Shown here piece after piece: positions 17,403 to 25,282 of a stretch of 64,000 nt of DNA. Both the position numbers and the translations under genes were made by a program. The notes below the pieces were generated by a model that made no database searches, had not been told where the DNA came from, and saw nothing but the letters and a program-made list of their open reading frames with translations. Source of the stretch: Rhizobium etli 8C-3 (lineage in GTDB: Bacteria; Pseudomonadota; Alphaproteobacteria; Rhizobiales; Rhizobiaceae); the NCBI RefSeq assembly GCF_001908375.1, contig NZ_CP017241.1:251001-315000 (forward strand). The letters are read 5' to 3'. Position 1 is the stretch's first letter; each line of letters begins with the position of its first letter.

Positions 17403-18250
17403 GCGGCCCGACGTGCGGAGCTCTTGAGGATCGCATCAGCGGCCTCTGCTTCGGCGCGCAATACCGGCCATTCCGGCACGTCGTTGTCCCATTCCACCAG
17501 GCTTGCGATTGGCCCGGTTCGGTTGATCAGTTCCTCGTAGAGCGCCCAGACGGGATCCTTTACGGGCGTGTCATGCGAATCGATCAAAAGCCGCGCGCCC
17601 AAATCGTCCATCGTTTCCGAATGACCGCTCAGGTGGATTTCGCCGACAAACTGAACTGGAAAGCGGGCGAGATAATCGCGCGGGTCCATATGATGGTTGG
17701 TGGAGGCGACGAAGACGTTGTTGACATCGAGGAGCAGGCCGCAGCCGGTTCGCCTGACGACTTCGGCGAGAAAATCGGTCTCTTCGATCGTGCTTTCCTC
17801 GAAGAGCAGATAGGTGGCCGGATTTTCGAGCAACATCTGCCGCTTCAGCGTGTTTTGCACCTCATCGACATGTTCGGCGACCTGCGCAAGCGTCGCCTCG
17901 GTATAAGGCAGCGGCAGGAGGTCACTGAGGAAGACTGCAGCGTGCGTCGACCAGGCGAGATGTTCGGAAAAGCTCTCCGGTTCGTAGCGGTCGCAAAGGG
18001 ATTTCAGGCGGGCAAGATGCACCTTGTCGAGTGGCTGCATCGAGCCGATGGAAAGGCCGACGCCATGGATCGACAGCGCGTAATCTTCTCGCAACTTTCC
18101 AAGCTGGGCATGCGGCGGCCCGCCCGCACCCATGTAATTTTCGGCATGCACTTCGAAGAAGCCGATCGGCTGTGGCTTTGCATAAATGTCGGTGAAATGC
18201 TGCGGCTTGAAGCCGACGCCGGCGCGACGGGGAAGTCCTGACGCTTTCAT
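17399..18250 (-). CDS. bufB: DUF692/MNIO-family peptide-modifying enzyme (BufB-like)
   Basis: The 283-residue protein belongs to the DUF692 family (TIM-barrel multinuclear iron-dependent oxidases, related to MbnB and BufB). Metal-ligand-rich stretches are visible along the barrel: [44 protein letters not shown] and [11 protein letters not shown], each with the conserved His, Glu, Asp or Asn. Such enzymes convert cysteines of the partner peptide into copper-binding heterocycles. It starts at an ATG at 18250, 73 bases after the bufA1 stop, and is coupled to bufC by a four-base overlap. The substrate is very likely the four-cysteine peptide encoded just upstream. Confidence 0.93.
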   Translation of the reverse strand: MKASGLPRRAGVGFKPQHFTDIYAKPQPIGFFEVHAENYMGAGGPPHAQLGKLREDYALSIHGVGLSIGSMQPLDKVHLARLKSLCDRYEPESFSEHLAWSTHAAVFLSDLLPLPYTEATLAQVAEHVDEVQNTLKRQMLLENPATYLLFEESTIEETDFLAEVVRRTGCGLLLDVNNVFVASTNHHMDPRDYLARFPVQFVGEIHLSGHSETMDDLGARLLIDSHDTPVKDPVWALYEELINRTGPIASLVEWDNDVPEWPVLRAEAEAADAILKSSARRAA

Positions 18251-18323
18251 GTCATCTCTCCTGGAAGTGGGACGGCGGTGCTGATAGTCGGGCGCCGCCG
18301 ATCTTTTCGCATATGTTTGGATG

Positions 18324-18608
18324 TCAGGCCGGGGCCGGGCCTTGCTTCAGAGAGCCGTGACCATTCGGCGTCTTCATCGCCTCGCAGGTACCGGCCGGAA
18401 CGAGCTTCCAGGCGTTTTGCTGATAGTCGACCTTCGACGTTCCGGCGCAAGTGGTCCCCGGTCCGGCCGCGCAGTCGTTCTGGCCCTTCATGGCAACGCC
18501 GTAGCACTTTTCCTTGTTGTCCGCGGCCGAAGCGGCGGGAGCGGCAACAGTGGCAAGCGCCGAAGCGAGCGAGCCTGCGAGAGCCAGCGTAACGATGCTG
18601 TTTTTCAT
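18324..18608 (-). CDS. bufA1: Bufferin-type four-cysteine exported metallophore precursor (BufA1/DUF2282-like)
   Basis: This 94-residue precursor has a Sec signal peptide (residues 1-28, cleavage after PAASA) and a mature part with four cysteines at 35, 46, 54 and 75 ([31 protein letters not shown]). This is the DUF2282/bufferin-1 pattern, and the KCYG..KGxNDC start is diagnostic. Bufferins are ribosomal peptides whose cysteines are modified by a DUF692 enzyme and which bind copper in the periplasm. CGGAG lies about seven bases before the ATG at 18608. It heads the operon and is preceded by a GTAACA-N16-CGTA promoter. The C-terminal [14 protein letters not shown] tail is unstructured. Confidence 0.92.
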   Translation of the reverse strand: MKNSIVTLALAGSLASALATVAAPAASAADNKEKCYGVAMKGQNDCAAGPGTTCAGTSKVDYQQNAWKLVPAGTCEAMKTPNGHGSLKQGPAPA

Positions 18609-18657
18609 TGTTCATCTCCGTGAGAATGGCAATCCGTGATTGGCTTGCATTGCGGGC

Positions 18658-18683
18658 TACGGAGGCGATCGATGGAATGTTAC
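18658..18683 (-). promoter_or_regulatory. ECF-sigma promoter of the bufferin operon (GTAACA-N16-CGTA)
   Basis: On the minus strand GTAACA (18683-18678) is followed by exactly 16 bases and CGTA (18661-18658). The same two blocks with the same spacing occur in the promoter of the divergent sigma gene. The element resembles the GTAACC-N16-CGAA consensus recalled for Caulobacter SigF. Initiation would fall near 18651, giving a 5' leader of about 40 bases that includes the bufA1 ribosome-binding site. Confidence 0.8.
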
Positions 18684-18793
18684 ATCGCGTATTGCATTTT
18701 TTTGCCGGCCCGGCTTGCCGACTTCGCGATTGCAGGGGAAAAGGCCTGAGAACAAAGGCTCGCCCGCTACCGCGAAGTAATTTCGAACAAGCG

Positions 18794-18819
18794 GTAACAA
18801 AGATGTGTGCCCTCTCGTA
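18794..18819 (+). promoter_or_regulatory. Autoregulatory ECF-sigma promoter upstream of the sigma/NrsF pair
   Basis: GTAACA at 18794-18799, then 16 bases, then CGTA at 18816-18819, identical in both blocks and spacing to the divergent bufferin promoter. This predicts that the sigma factor switches on its own operon together with the bufferin operon. The expected start of transcription (about 18825-18827) lies after the AGAGGA that would serve the GTG start, which leaves the exact start codon or promoter use open. Confidence 0.72.
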
Positions 18820-18833
18820 GAGGATTATGTCGG

Positions 18834-19400
18834 GTGAAATATTCAGCGCGGGAAGAGGAATGGGCAGGCTGGATGCGGAGCGCCATGGATGGCGATGTTA
18901 AGGCCTATCATCGCTTTCTTTCAGCTGTAACGCCTCATCTGCGCGCCATGGCCCGCAGGCGCTGCGAGCAATTTGGCGCGCCGGCAGGCGAGGCCGAGGA
19001 TGTCGTTCAGGAGGTGCTGCTTGCTGTTCACCTGAAACGCGGAACCTGGGATCCGGCTCGGCCCATCGGACCTTGGCTGTCGACGATCGTGCGCAATAAG
19101 CTGATAGACAGCCTGCGCCGCCGCGGCCGTCACATCGATGTGCCGATCGACGATGTGATGACAACGCTCGAGGCGGAAGAACAGGCGAGCAACTTGGATA
19201 GGCTCGACGCCGAACATATGTTGAATCGCCTGAAGGATCCGCAGCGTGATATCGTGCGTTCGATTTCGATCGAGGGAGCAGGTGTTCGCGAAACGGCCGA
19301 AAGGCTGAAGATGAGCGAAGGTGCGGTACGCGTGGCGCTGCACCGGGCGTTGAAGTCGCTGGCGGCCTTATACCGGAGTGAGACGAGTGAAGACCGATGA
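18834..19400 (+). CDS. sigF: ECF RNA polymerase sigma factor (SigF-like, NrsF-controlled)
   Basis: The 188-residue protein has a sigma region 2 (about 20-95, with AEDVVQEVLLAVHLKRGTWD and PWLSTIVRNKLIDSLRRRG) and a region 4 helix-turn-helix (about 130-180, VRETAERLKMSEGAVRVALHR). It has no extra anti-sigma-like extension. A GTG at 18834 has AGAGGA nine bases upstream; an ATG at 18873 would give a 175-residue form. It is followed by, and overlaps by 14 bases, an NrsF-type membrane anti-sigma gene. Divergent from bufA1, it should direct transcription of both operons from matched promoters. The Caulobacter counterpart answers metal stress; that signal is assumed here. Confidence 0.92.
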   Translation: MKYSAREEEWAGWMRSAMDGDVKAYHRFLSAVTPHLRAMARRRCEQFGAPAGEAEDVVQEVLLAVHLKRGTWDPARPIGPWLSTIVRNKLIDSLRRRGRHIDVPIDDVMTTLEAEEQASNLDRLDAEHMLNRLKDPQRDIVRSISIEGAGVRETAERLKMSEGAVRVALHRALKSLAALYRSETSEDR

Positions 19401-20022
19401 CCTGATCAGCCTGCTGGCCCAAGACGCGCCCATCCGCATGCGGCTTGGGCCCTTGCTCGTGGGAGCGCTTTTGATCGGCGTCGCAGTCTCGACAGCGTTG
19501 CTTCTGTCGGCAGTCGGTATTCGCCCCGACATGGCAAGCGCGATCGAAACGGCACGCGTGCTGTTCAAGGTGGTTGTGACCTTGACGCTTGCCGTCGCCG
19601 CTTGCGGGCTTGTCTTTCGCATAGGCCGTCCAGGCGTTCCGCTTTGGCTTTCAAGCCTGGCGCTGTTCGTGCCGCTGATCCTGCTCGTGACAGGCGCCGC
19701 CGCCGAACTGTCGGTCACACCGCAGGATGCATGGGAAACCGCCATGCTCGGGCGCAACGCGAGCTTCTGCCTGTTCTTCATCCCGGTCCTGTCGCTCGCG
19801 CCGCTTGCGGGTTTTCTCTGGGCGCTGAAAAGTGGTGCTGCGGAAAGCCCGGGCCTTGCCGGAGCCGCAGCCGGCCTTGCTGCCGGCGGGATAGCAGCAG
19901 CTCTTTATGCCTGGCACTGCACGGACGACAGCCCGCTATTTGTCGCGGTCTGGTACACCACGGCAATCGCGGCAGTGACAGCCATCGGCGCGCTGATCGG
20001 ATCACGATATCTGAAGTGGTAA
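19387..20022 (+). CDS. nrsF: NrsF-family (DUF1109) membrane anti-sigma factor
   Basis: This 211-residue NrsF protein has a short cytoplasmic N-terminus (MKTDDLISLLAQDAPIRM) followed by six membrane helices (about 23-45, 58-80, 87-110, 125-145, 155-175 and 185-205). In Caulobacter NrsF holds SigF inactive at the membrane, and conserved cysteines sense metals. Here cysteines are visible in AVAACGLVF, NASFCLFF and YAWHCTDDS. The start is the GTG at 19387, since GGAG lies eight bases upstream and the reading gives the family N-terminus. A GTG at 19378 is less likely. It overlaps the sigma gene, so the two are produced together. Confidence 0.9.
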   Translation: MKTDDLISLLAQDAPIRMRLGPLLVGALLIGVAVSTALLLSAVGIRPDMASAIETARVLFKVVVTLTLAVAACGLVFRIGRPGVPLWLSSLALFVPLILLVTGAAAELSVTPQDAWETAMLGRNASFCLFFIPVLSLAPLAGFLWALKSGAAESPGLAGAAAGLAAGGIAAALYAWHCTDDSPLFVAVWYTTAIAAVTAIGALIGSRYLKW

Positions 20023-20048
20023 GAGAACGGTGGTTACGAGGCGACGTG

Positions 20049-20352
20049 CCTTCGCCATCGGCTTTGGAAGCCTGCGATACTTTCTTGGAGGATCCTGTCC
20101 TTGACAAGAAGACGTTGAAAAGCTGGCGGAGCCCGGTCGCGCCTCGTTGCCGGCAATCTATCCACTGGGTGAACAGCTGCAGCACGTGGCGTTTAATCTG
20201 GTGGCTTCGTTCGAGCTACCGTTCGAGCTGGTCGCAAAAGTACATCGGCCGCGGCGACCAGACGAAAATGCTATCACCGAATGCACAGGGCGCGGCAAAT
20301 TCACTATGAAACATGGATTTGAGTGTTTCTGCCCGGCAACGTGCAACATCTG
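20049..20352 (+). pseudogene. Possible frameshifted remnant of an unknown gene
   Basis: Two reading frames that look protein-like meet near 20111. The first gives SALEACDTFLEDPVLDKK. The second continues DVEKLAEPGRASLPAIYPLG and then a hydrophobic helix-rich stretch up to a TGA at 20350. In the second frame there is no ATG and a stop sits just before the coherent part. This fits a decayed gene with a one-base shift, but I do not recognise the family and it could be chance. The rest of the 20023-20430 gap holds nothing I can name. Confidence 0.25.
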
Positions 20353-20430
20353 ACACGAGTGATTGTCGAATTCGCCAATTACGGGGCTGTTTCGGCGGCC
20401 CCTTTGTATTCTATCTTGCCGACTTCGTGT

Positions 20431-20589
20431 TCATTGCGATTGATCGATCGCATGGGGAGGGGATTGCCCTTCCGGATCACCTGGGTGCGTTGTCCAGGTG
20501 AAGATCAACGCAACGGCGCAAGCGATCAGAAAGATTATCGCGACGAACGTCATCATGCGGCGCGGTGGTTTTCGACGTTTCGTGCTCAT
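20431..20589 (-). CDS. Small single-pass membrane protein, 52 residues
   Basis: The frame from the ATG at 20589 gives a short, very basic N-terminus (MSTKRRKPPRRMM), then one strong membrane helix (TFVAIIFLIACAVALIF, residues 14-30), and a polar Pro/Gln-rich tail. The basic start predicts the N-terminus inside. The gene begins 17 bases after the stop of the DUF3606 gene on the same strand with a modest CAGG about six bases upstream, so the two may form an operon. It is too short to be found by ordinary length cut-offs. No family is recognised. Confidence 0.6.
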   Translation of the reverse strand: MSTKRRKPPRRMMTFVAIIFLIACAVALIFTWTTHPGDPEGQSPPHAIDQSQ

Positions 20590-20606
20590 CGCCTGAACCT
20601 GAGCGG

Positions 20607-20789
20607 TTATTTCTGCAGCGCTTTCGCCAACTCGTTTGCCTTGTCGCGACTATTGCCGGCCCTCTTTATGATGTCCTTCGCTTGCTCTACCGTCAGGCCA
20701 TGCTTTTGCTTGAAGTAGTACAGCTCGTACGGCTGGTTGGTTGCAACCCGTGTGCGATCCCTTCCTGTGGCCTTCTTGTTGTCTGCCAT
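20607..20789 (-). CDS. DUF3606 domain protein, 60 residues
   Basis: The start at 20789 has a strong GGGAGGA ribosome-binding site. The product begins MADNKKATGRDRTRVATNQ and continues YELYYFKQKHGLTVEQAKDI, followed by a short helix ending in a Lys-rich tail. This matches DUF3606, a family of small basic stress-associated proteins common in Rhizobiales with unknown biochemistry. Residues upstream of 20789 in the same frame are not part of the family. It is followed by a small membrane protein gene on the same strand. Confidence 0.85.
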   Translation of the reverse strand: MADNKKATGRDRTRVATNQPYELYYFKQKHGLTVEQAKDIIKRAGNSRDKANELAKALQK

Positions 20790-20907
20790 TCCGTCCTCCC
20801 AAGTTTGCGATGCCGACCGTAGGAACGATTTGAATAACAAGTTGGTTCAGGCGGCCCAAGCAATAGGGCAACGAACGTTGTCGGATCGCGCTCAGAATAC
20901 CAGGCAA

Positions 20908-21351
20908 TCACCAAAACTTGGGGGGCTGCAAGACCCCCCGACTCGGATCGAATATATGCGGCCGCAAGGTACTGGGCGGGGGGTTTGTTGCTCCGCCCGA
21001 GGTGCCGGGGGGACTGGTTGGCCCAGGAGGTGTGATCGGCAGCTCTGGAGCTTGTCGGATCCCGCCTGCACCTGGCGATGTTGACGGAATGGCTTTTAAC
21101 ACCTGCGTGAGTAGCTGAAGAGGAGCCGTGACCGCGTTGGAAACGTCGGAAACGGCCTTCGCCACCGGTTGGGCTTTGTCGGCGAGCTTGTTTGCTTCGT
21201 CTATGAGCTCGCGAGCGTTGCGCAGTTCCGCCGTCCATTTCGCCGGTGGCGGCGGCACAAGGCTGTAGCGGTCGGAAACTACGACCGCAAGATAGAGGGT
21301 CCCGAGAAAGATCCAGATCTTCAAGAAGAAGGTAACGAGTTCCTTGATCAT
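20908..21351 (-). CDS. Membrane-anchored hypothetical protein with Pro/Gly-rich tail
   Basis: The 147-residue product begins with a membrane anchor (MIKELVTFFLKIWIFLGTLY, residues 1-27). It continues with a helical, Ala/Lys-rich segment (about 40-85, RNARELIDEANKLADKAQ) and ends in a low-complexity Pro/Gly/Ser-rich tail. It has no recognised domain. The start at 21351 gives the anchor at the N-terminus; the longer reading adds an unlikely segment. The ribosome-binding site is weak. It lies in a gene-poor stretch and may be lineage-specific. Confidence 0.55.
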   Translation of the reverse strand: MIKELVTFFLKIWIFLGTLYLAVVVSDRYSLVPPPPAKWTAELRNARELIDEANKLADKAQPVAKAVSDVSNAVTAPLQLLTQVLKAIPSTSPGAGGIRQAPELPITPPGPTSPPGTSGGATNPPPSTLRPHIFDPSRGVLQPPKFW

Positions 21352-21815
21352 TACGCACCGCCCGGTTGGATGCGCAATTTTGCGCCCAGGCTTGAAGTGA
21401 GTCGAGCGGCGGTACAACCACATTCCCTAATCAAAAGTGATGACGCCACAAACGTAGGCTGTCCCTGCTCAGGCGCCCGTATCTTCGCGCGTCGATCACT
21501 GCAAGCTGAAGAAGGAATATCTCGCGTAAGCAACAGAACGCGCGCCGCTGTTACCACGGTGCCCGATACACGGCAGAGCAGATCAAGGCGCTGAACAAGC
21601 GCAAGCGGAGGGGGCCCTGTGCACCTCGAGCCGCAAGCTGCCCTTACCGGGGAAACGAAGCTCGGTTTCAAGGGCGTAGGGCAAAACCGGCTCTGGCCGA
21701 GACAGGACACCACCTTGGAGGAAGTGCTGAGATAGGAGGGATCGATGCAGCGTTCGTCGGCTGCTTCGGGTGTCGGCTGAGGCCCATAACTCCACCGTCA
21801 CCGTCTCGCGGTATC
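21352..21815. other. Gene-free region
   Basis: About 460 bases without a convincing gene. Open frames exist on both strands but lack ribosome-binding sites and recognisable sequence. No inverted repeats or target duplications typical of an insertion sequence were seen by eye. Confidence 0.4.
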
Positions 21816-22346
21816 CTAGTTTGGCGCAGCGGCTGCGGTTTCACCCGGTGGTAAGATCCGGAACATAAAGGTCGAAACCTTCTCCCCCGGCTTGAAAGGA
21901 CCAGGTATCTGATGGCTGACCGGTTTCAGGCCTTGAAGAAATGCTGCAATCGATGTCACGTCTTCCTCAGTGAGCTCCGCGAATACATGCCACGGCATAA
22001 TTGGCGCCAGGGTGCGACCGTCGGGTCTCTGCCCGGTCTGAATCGCAGTCACGATCTGCTCCCTGGTCCAGCTGCCGATGCCGGTCTCCTTGTCAGGCGT
22101 AATGTTGCGGCCGACGAAAACCCCTTCCCCCGGTATCTCAAAACCGACATCCGAGCCGCCCAGAAATCGCGAGCTATCCGGTTTTCCGAAGAAATATCCT
22201 GGTGTGTGGCAGTCGTTGCAGCCGCCGATCCTGACGAGATATTCGCCCCTGGCAGTCTTCGTATCGTCGGCAGCCGCTGCCATGGAAGGCTGCAGACACA
22301 TTGCATAGGCGGCCAAGAATGCGAACCGGGCGCTCAACCGAAACAT
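21816..22346 (-). CDS. Periplasmic mono-haem c-type cytochrome
   Basis: The 176-residue protein has a Sec signal peptide (residues 1-25) and one haem-binding CNDCH motif at 43-47, inside GEYLVRIGGCNDCHTPGY. A likely axial methionine lies in LAPIMPWHVF. The fold region continues through NITPDKETGIGSWT and ITSIAAFLQGLKP-like sequence, which is typical of class I cytochromes that act as subunits of, or electron acceptors for, periplasmic dehydrogenases. No dehydrogenase gene is adjacent, so its electron donor is unknown. It is flanked by non-coding stretches on both sides and is probably transcribed alone. Confidence 0.88.
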   Translation of the reverse strand: MFRLSARFAFLAAYAMCLQPSMAAAADDTKTARGEYLVRIGGCNDCHTPGYFFGKPDSSRFLGGSDVGFEIPGEGVFVGRNITPDKETGIGSWTREQIVTAIQTGQRPDGRTLAPIMPWHVFAELTEEDVTSIAAFLQGLKPVSHQIPGPFKPGEKVSTFMFRILPPGETAAAAPN

Positions 22347-22985
22347 CTTGCCCTCCGTGGCTTAGCTCACAACTGGAATGAATTGAATATCACGTTGAAG
22401 CCGCTCTATATATTAGCCATTTGGAATTATCGATTGCGCGAAGGACCCGCTATTTTAGGCAGCGTCACGGCATTCAGGAGGATCTTCCGGAAATTCGAAG
22501 TCACCGACGATGTTGGGCTTTGGACGCTGCCGGGGATTGAGGCGCTCGCGTCATCGGAATCGGCCGCATGGCGATGCGTGTCGCCTAAGCGATGCGATTT
22601 TACGCATAGTCAGGGCTCCTGAAGTAATGGCGGAGCGCGTGACGTGCGTCAGTGAACCCGACACTAGCTTCGCGGATGAGCGACGATAAAGAGGGGGCCC
22701 GCCTTTGACGAATGAGGAGGCCAATAGCGATGACTGCCTGATGGATGGCGCAATCCGCTCGCTACTGAGGCTCTCGCCATCCACAGCGGGCGCGATGACC
22801 ATGATCCCGTCTTCTCTCCTTATGCGGCTGCCCGAACCTTGAGCTACTTCGCCGATCGGGGTCCCCGAGGCTGGGGAACGGTCCGGACGTTTCCGCAGCA
22901 TTCGAGTTATCACCTGTGACCCGCGCCAATGACCCAGCGAGCGGCCGGGAAGCCGTTATCAACAAATCAACAAGTTAAGTGGGAA
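22347..22985. other. Gene-poor region between cytochrome c and tRNA-Leu
   Basis: About 640 bases with no convincing gene. A coherent but short plus-strand frame (about 22705-22843, beginning with a TTG) reads TNEEANSDDCLMDGAIRSLL but lacks other support. The stretch just upstream of the cytochrome gene is AT-rich and probably holds its promoter. Being beside a tRNA gene, the region is a candidate decayed insertion site, but I saw no integrase. Confidence 0.4.
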
Positions 22986-23072
22986 TGGTGCCCAGAAGAG
23001 GACTCGAACCTCCACACCCTTTCGGGTACCAGCACCTGAAGCTGGCGCGTCTACCAATTCCGCCATCTGGGC
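22986..23072 (-). tRNA. tRNA-Leu (anticodon CAG)
   Basis: Read on the minus strand, the 87-base sequence begins GCCCAGATGGCGGAATTGG and ends CTGGGCACCA, giving a perfect seven-base acceptor stem and an encoded CCA. The anticodon arm CCAGC-TTCAGGT-GCTGG shows a CAG anticodon. A long variable arm (ACCCGAAAGGGT) and a TTCGAGT T-loop mark it as a class II leucine tRNA. Confidence 0.97.
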
Positions 23073-23275
23073 GACGGAGAGGCATGTAAGGGGGTGGCTC
23101 TTTGCTGTCAACTGGCTTTTTGAAGTTTTCCTGACAGGCTGGAAAAAAGAGCGAATATGCCTCCCGAAGAAGTCGATACGGGACGATCACGCCGAACTGA
23201 ACGGATTTCAATCTTGTGGTGGATGCCATGCGGCGGCGGGTGTTCTATATCTGCAGTAGCAGAAAGGAATCAGTG

Positions 23276-23695
23276 ATGTCTGCTCTTCGAACGATCATCT
23301 TTGGCTCCGTCATCGCCATCGTGCCGCTTGCGGCCAGTGCCGCGCCTCCGCTTGCGCCGCTGCAACAGCGCAATCCGACGATCATCAATGTTCAGTCGAC
23401 CTACTGCGACTATCGCGGGTGCTTCGGCTTCGGACCGCAACAATGGCACCGTCCTGCTTATATCCAGCCGAATTATCGTCCGCCGGAGGCGAGAGGGCCG
23501 ACCTATTACCAGCCGCGCGCCCAGCCCAGGCGGCAGCTCTACTACGATCCGCCGCCAATCCGCCGGATACGTCCGCCAGCGAAGGATATGCATGTGGAAT
23601 GGTGCCGAAATCAGTACCGGACCTACAATCCGAGGACCGATCGTTTCGTGACCTACGAGGGCATCTACAAGACCTGCAAATCGCCCTTCGACTGA
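23276..23695 (+). CDS. BA14K family exported protein
   Basis: The 139-residue protein starts at an ATG at 23276 preceded by AAAGGA with good spacing. Residues 1-22 are a signal peptide (cleavage near ASAAP). The middle is rich in Pro, Tyr, Arg and Gln. The C-terminal about 35 residues form the BA14K domain, with HVEWCRNQYRTYNPRTD and the closing TYEGIYKTCKSPF. BA14K proteins are small envelope proteins of Rhizobiales, first known as Brucella immunoreactive antigens with lectin-like properties. Cysteines at 29-36 and in the BA14K domain may be disulfide-bonded. The neighbouring gene converges with a three-base gap. Confidence 0.9.
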   Translation: MSALRTIIFGSVIAIVPLAASAAPPLAPLQQRNPTIINVQSTYCDYRGCFGFGPQQWHRPAYIQPNYRPPEARGPTYYQPRAQPRRQLYYDPPPIRRIRPPAKDMHVEWCRNQYRTYNPRTDRFVTYEGIYKTCKSPFD

Positions 23696-23698
23696 GGA

Positions 23699-23992
23699 TC
23701 AGCTCTCGAGCGAAACGCGGTCGGCGTGACCGAGATCGCGGCCGGGCTCGATGATGTCCCGCACCCGCTGCTTGAGTTCCTTCGGCCCTGGGAAACCGCC
23801 GTCGCGCTTGCGCTCCCAGATGAGGTCGCCGTTGACGCGGATTTCGAAATTGCCGCCCGTACCCGGAACGAGCGCCACTTCGGCGAGGCTGTCCGCAAAG
23901 GTGTGCAGCAGTTCCTGTGCCATCCAGCCGGCGCGCAGCAGCCAGTTGCATTGGGTGCAGTAGAGGATCGTCACGCGGGCTTTGTCGGTCAT
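23699..23992 (-). CDS. SelT/SelW/SelH (Rdx) family thiol protein, cysteine form
   Basis: The 97-residue protein has a thioredoxin-like Rdx fold with a CTQC motif at residues 12-15 in [16 protein letters not shown]. Animal relatives have selenocysteine at the second position; here it is cysteine encoded by an ordinary codon. The family feature [20 protein letters not shown] follows, then [20 protein letters not shown]. Such proteins are believed to take part in redox control, but the bacterial substrate is unknown. It is a single-gene unit that converges on the BA14K gene. Confidence 0.9.
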   Translation of the reverse strand: MTDKARVTILYCTQCNWLLRAGWMAQELLHTFADSLAEVALVPGTGGNFEIRVNGDLIWERKRDGGFPGPKELKQRVRDIIEPGRDLGHADRVSLES

Positions 23993-24149
23993 CGGCAGGT
24001 TCCTTTCAATATTCCGATTTAGGGCCTTCGTGGCCGCTTCGCAACGTCCGGCTTGCGCGGGAAGGCCATGGCATGTTCATGTCACGAAATCAGCTGTGGT
24101 GCTTTGCGGGCAAGTTCGCATGATAGGCGGACAGCAGCGGGAGAGGCAG

Positions 24150-24695
24150 ATGAACGAGCGGGAGAAGATGGCGGCTGGCGAGTGGTATTGTTGTCTTGAT
24201 GGCGAACTCGAAGGGCTGCGCCGGCTAGCGCGCAAGGCGGTTCATCAGCACAACACGATGCCGCCGGACGAACGCGGCAATATGGCACCGGCATTGGCGG
24301 TGCTGTTTGCCAAGGCGCCTGCCGACGCATTCGTCGAGGCGCCGTTTCATTGCTCCTATGGTGTGAACATAGCCCTCGGCAATCGCGTCTATCTCAATGC
24401 CGGCTGTACCATTCTCGATTCGGCAACGGTATCAATCGGCGAGCGTTCCATGCTGGGGCCGGGCGTGCATATATATTGCGCGGAACATCACAAGGATGCG
24501 GCCCTTCGCAAAGCCGGGATCGAGATCGCACGGCCGGTTTCAATCGGGGAGGATGTCTGGATCGGCGGCGGCGCAACCATTCTGGGCGGCGTCTCGATCG
24601 GGGATGGCGCAATCGTCGGCGCAGGCGCGGTTGTGACGAAAGATGTGCCGAGCGGTGCGACGGTCGTCGGCAATCCGGCTCGGATACAGATGTGA
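24150..24695 (+). CDS. Sugar O-acetyltransferase (maltose acetyltransferase / NodL / LacA type)
   Basis: This 181-residue left-handed beta-helix enzyme transfers an acetyl group from acetyl-CoA to a hydroxyl of a sugar. The Mac domain (residues about 5-60, [20 protein letters not shown]) is followed by hexapeptide repeats, with [20 protein letters not shown], the catalytic His in [10 protein letters not shown], and the loop [18 protein letters not shown]. The length is typical of Maa/LacA. I chose the ATG at 24150, which has GAGAGG just upstream and gives the normal N-terminus. A longer frame starting at 23982 adds unrelated residues. NodL is a close relative, but the location among housekeeping genes argues for a general sugar acetyltransferase. 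Confidence 0.9.
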   Translation: MNEREKMAAGEWYCCLDGELEGLRRLARKAVHQHNTMPPDERGNMAPALAVLFAKAPADAFVEAPFHCSYGVNIALGNRVYLNAGCTILDSATVSIGERSMLGPGVHIYCAEHHKDAALRKAGIEIARPVSIGEDVWIGGGATILGGVSIGDGAIVGAGAVVTKDVPSGATVVGNPARIQM

Positions 24696-24771
24696 TTTCT
24701 TATCCATATCGACATTGGCCTTGATTGACGCCGGATGGCGCTAGATTAACGGCGAACACGGAGGATAGGCG

Positions 24772-25230
24772 ATGGCCAAGAAGAACCTGCCATGGGAAGG
24801 TGGCTGCCGTTGTGGCCGCGTCAGGCTGAAGATCAGCGCAAAGCCGCTGCTCACAATGGCATGTCATTGCACCGGCTGCCAGAAAATGTCGTCCAGCGCC
24901 TATTCTCTGAGCGCCGCGATACCGGCGGAAGGCTTCGAGGTAACGCGGGGCGAACCCGTAATTGGCGGGCTGCACGGCGTAACAAGACACTATTTCTGCC
25001 CACATTGCATGAGTTGGATTTTTACGCGACCCGAGGGCATGGACTGGTTCGTCAATCTGCGTGCAACCATGCTGGATGATACAAGCTGGTTCGCACCTTT
25101 CATCGAGACTTGGACGAGGGAGAAGCTGTCATTTGCCGAAACCGGCGCGGTCTATAGCTTTGAGACGCTGCCGGAAATGGATGCCTATGAGGGGCTGGTG
25201 AAGGAGTATATGGCGCGGGATGAGGCTTAG
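24772..25230 (+). CDS. GFA (glutathione-dependent formaldehyde-activating) family zinc protein
   Basis: The 152-residue protein has the CENP-V/GFA fold with zinc ligands. The first set is GGCRCGRVRLKI and MACHCTGCQKMSSSAY; the second is HYFCPHCMSWIF. GGAGGATAG lies a few bases before the ATG. The family was named for a glutathione-formaldehyde enzyme, but most members have unproven activity. It carries a Trp/Phe-rich C-terminal region. It is separate from the second GFA gene at 44959 and shares only the general motif pattern with it. Confidence 0.9.
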   Translation: MAKKNLPWEGGCRCGRVRLKISAKPLLTMACHCTGCQKMSSSAYSLSAAIPAEGFEVTRGEPVIGGLHGVTRHYFCPHCMSWIFTRPEGMDWFVNLRATMLDDTSWFAPFIETWTREKLSFAETGAVYSFETLPEMDAYEGLVKEYMARDEA

Positions 25231-25282
25231 AAGCCTTGGATCAGAGAAATTCAGGCGGCAGAAATCTCGTTGCCTTTCGAAG

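Noticed and set aside
23699..23992. Possible selenoprotein (SelT/W/H family)
   Set aside because: The key position is an ordinary cysteine codon, so no selenocysteine is encoded.
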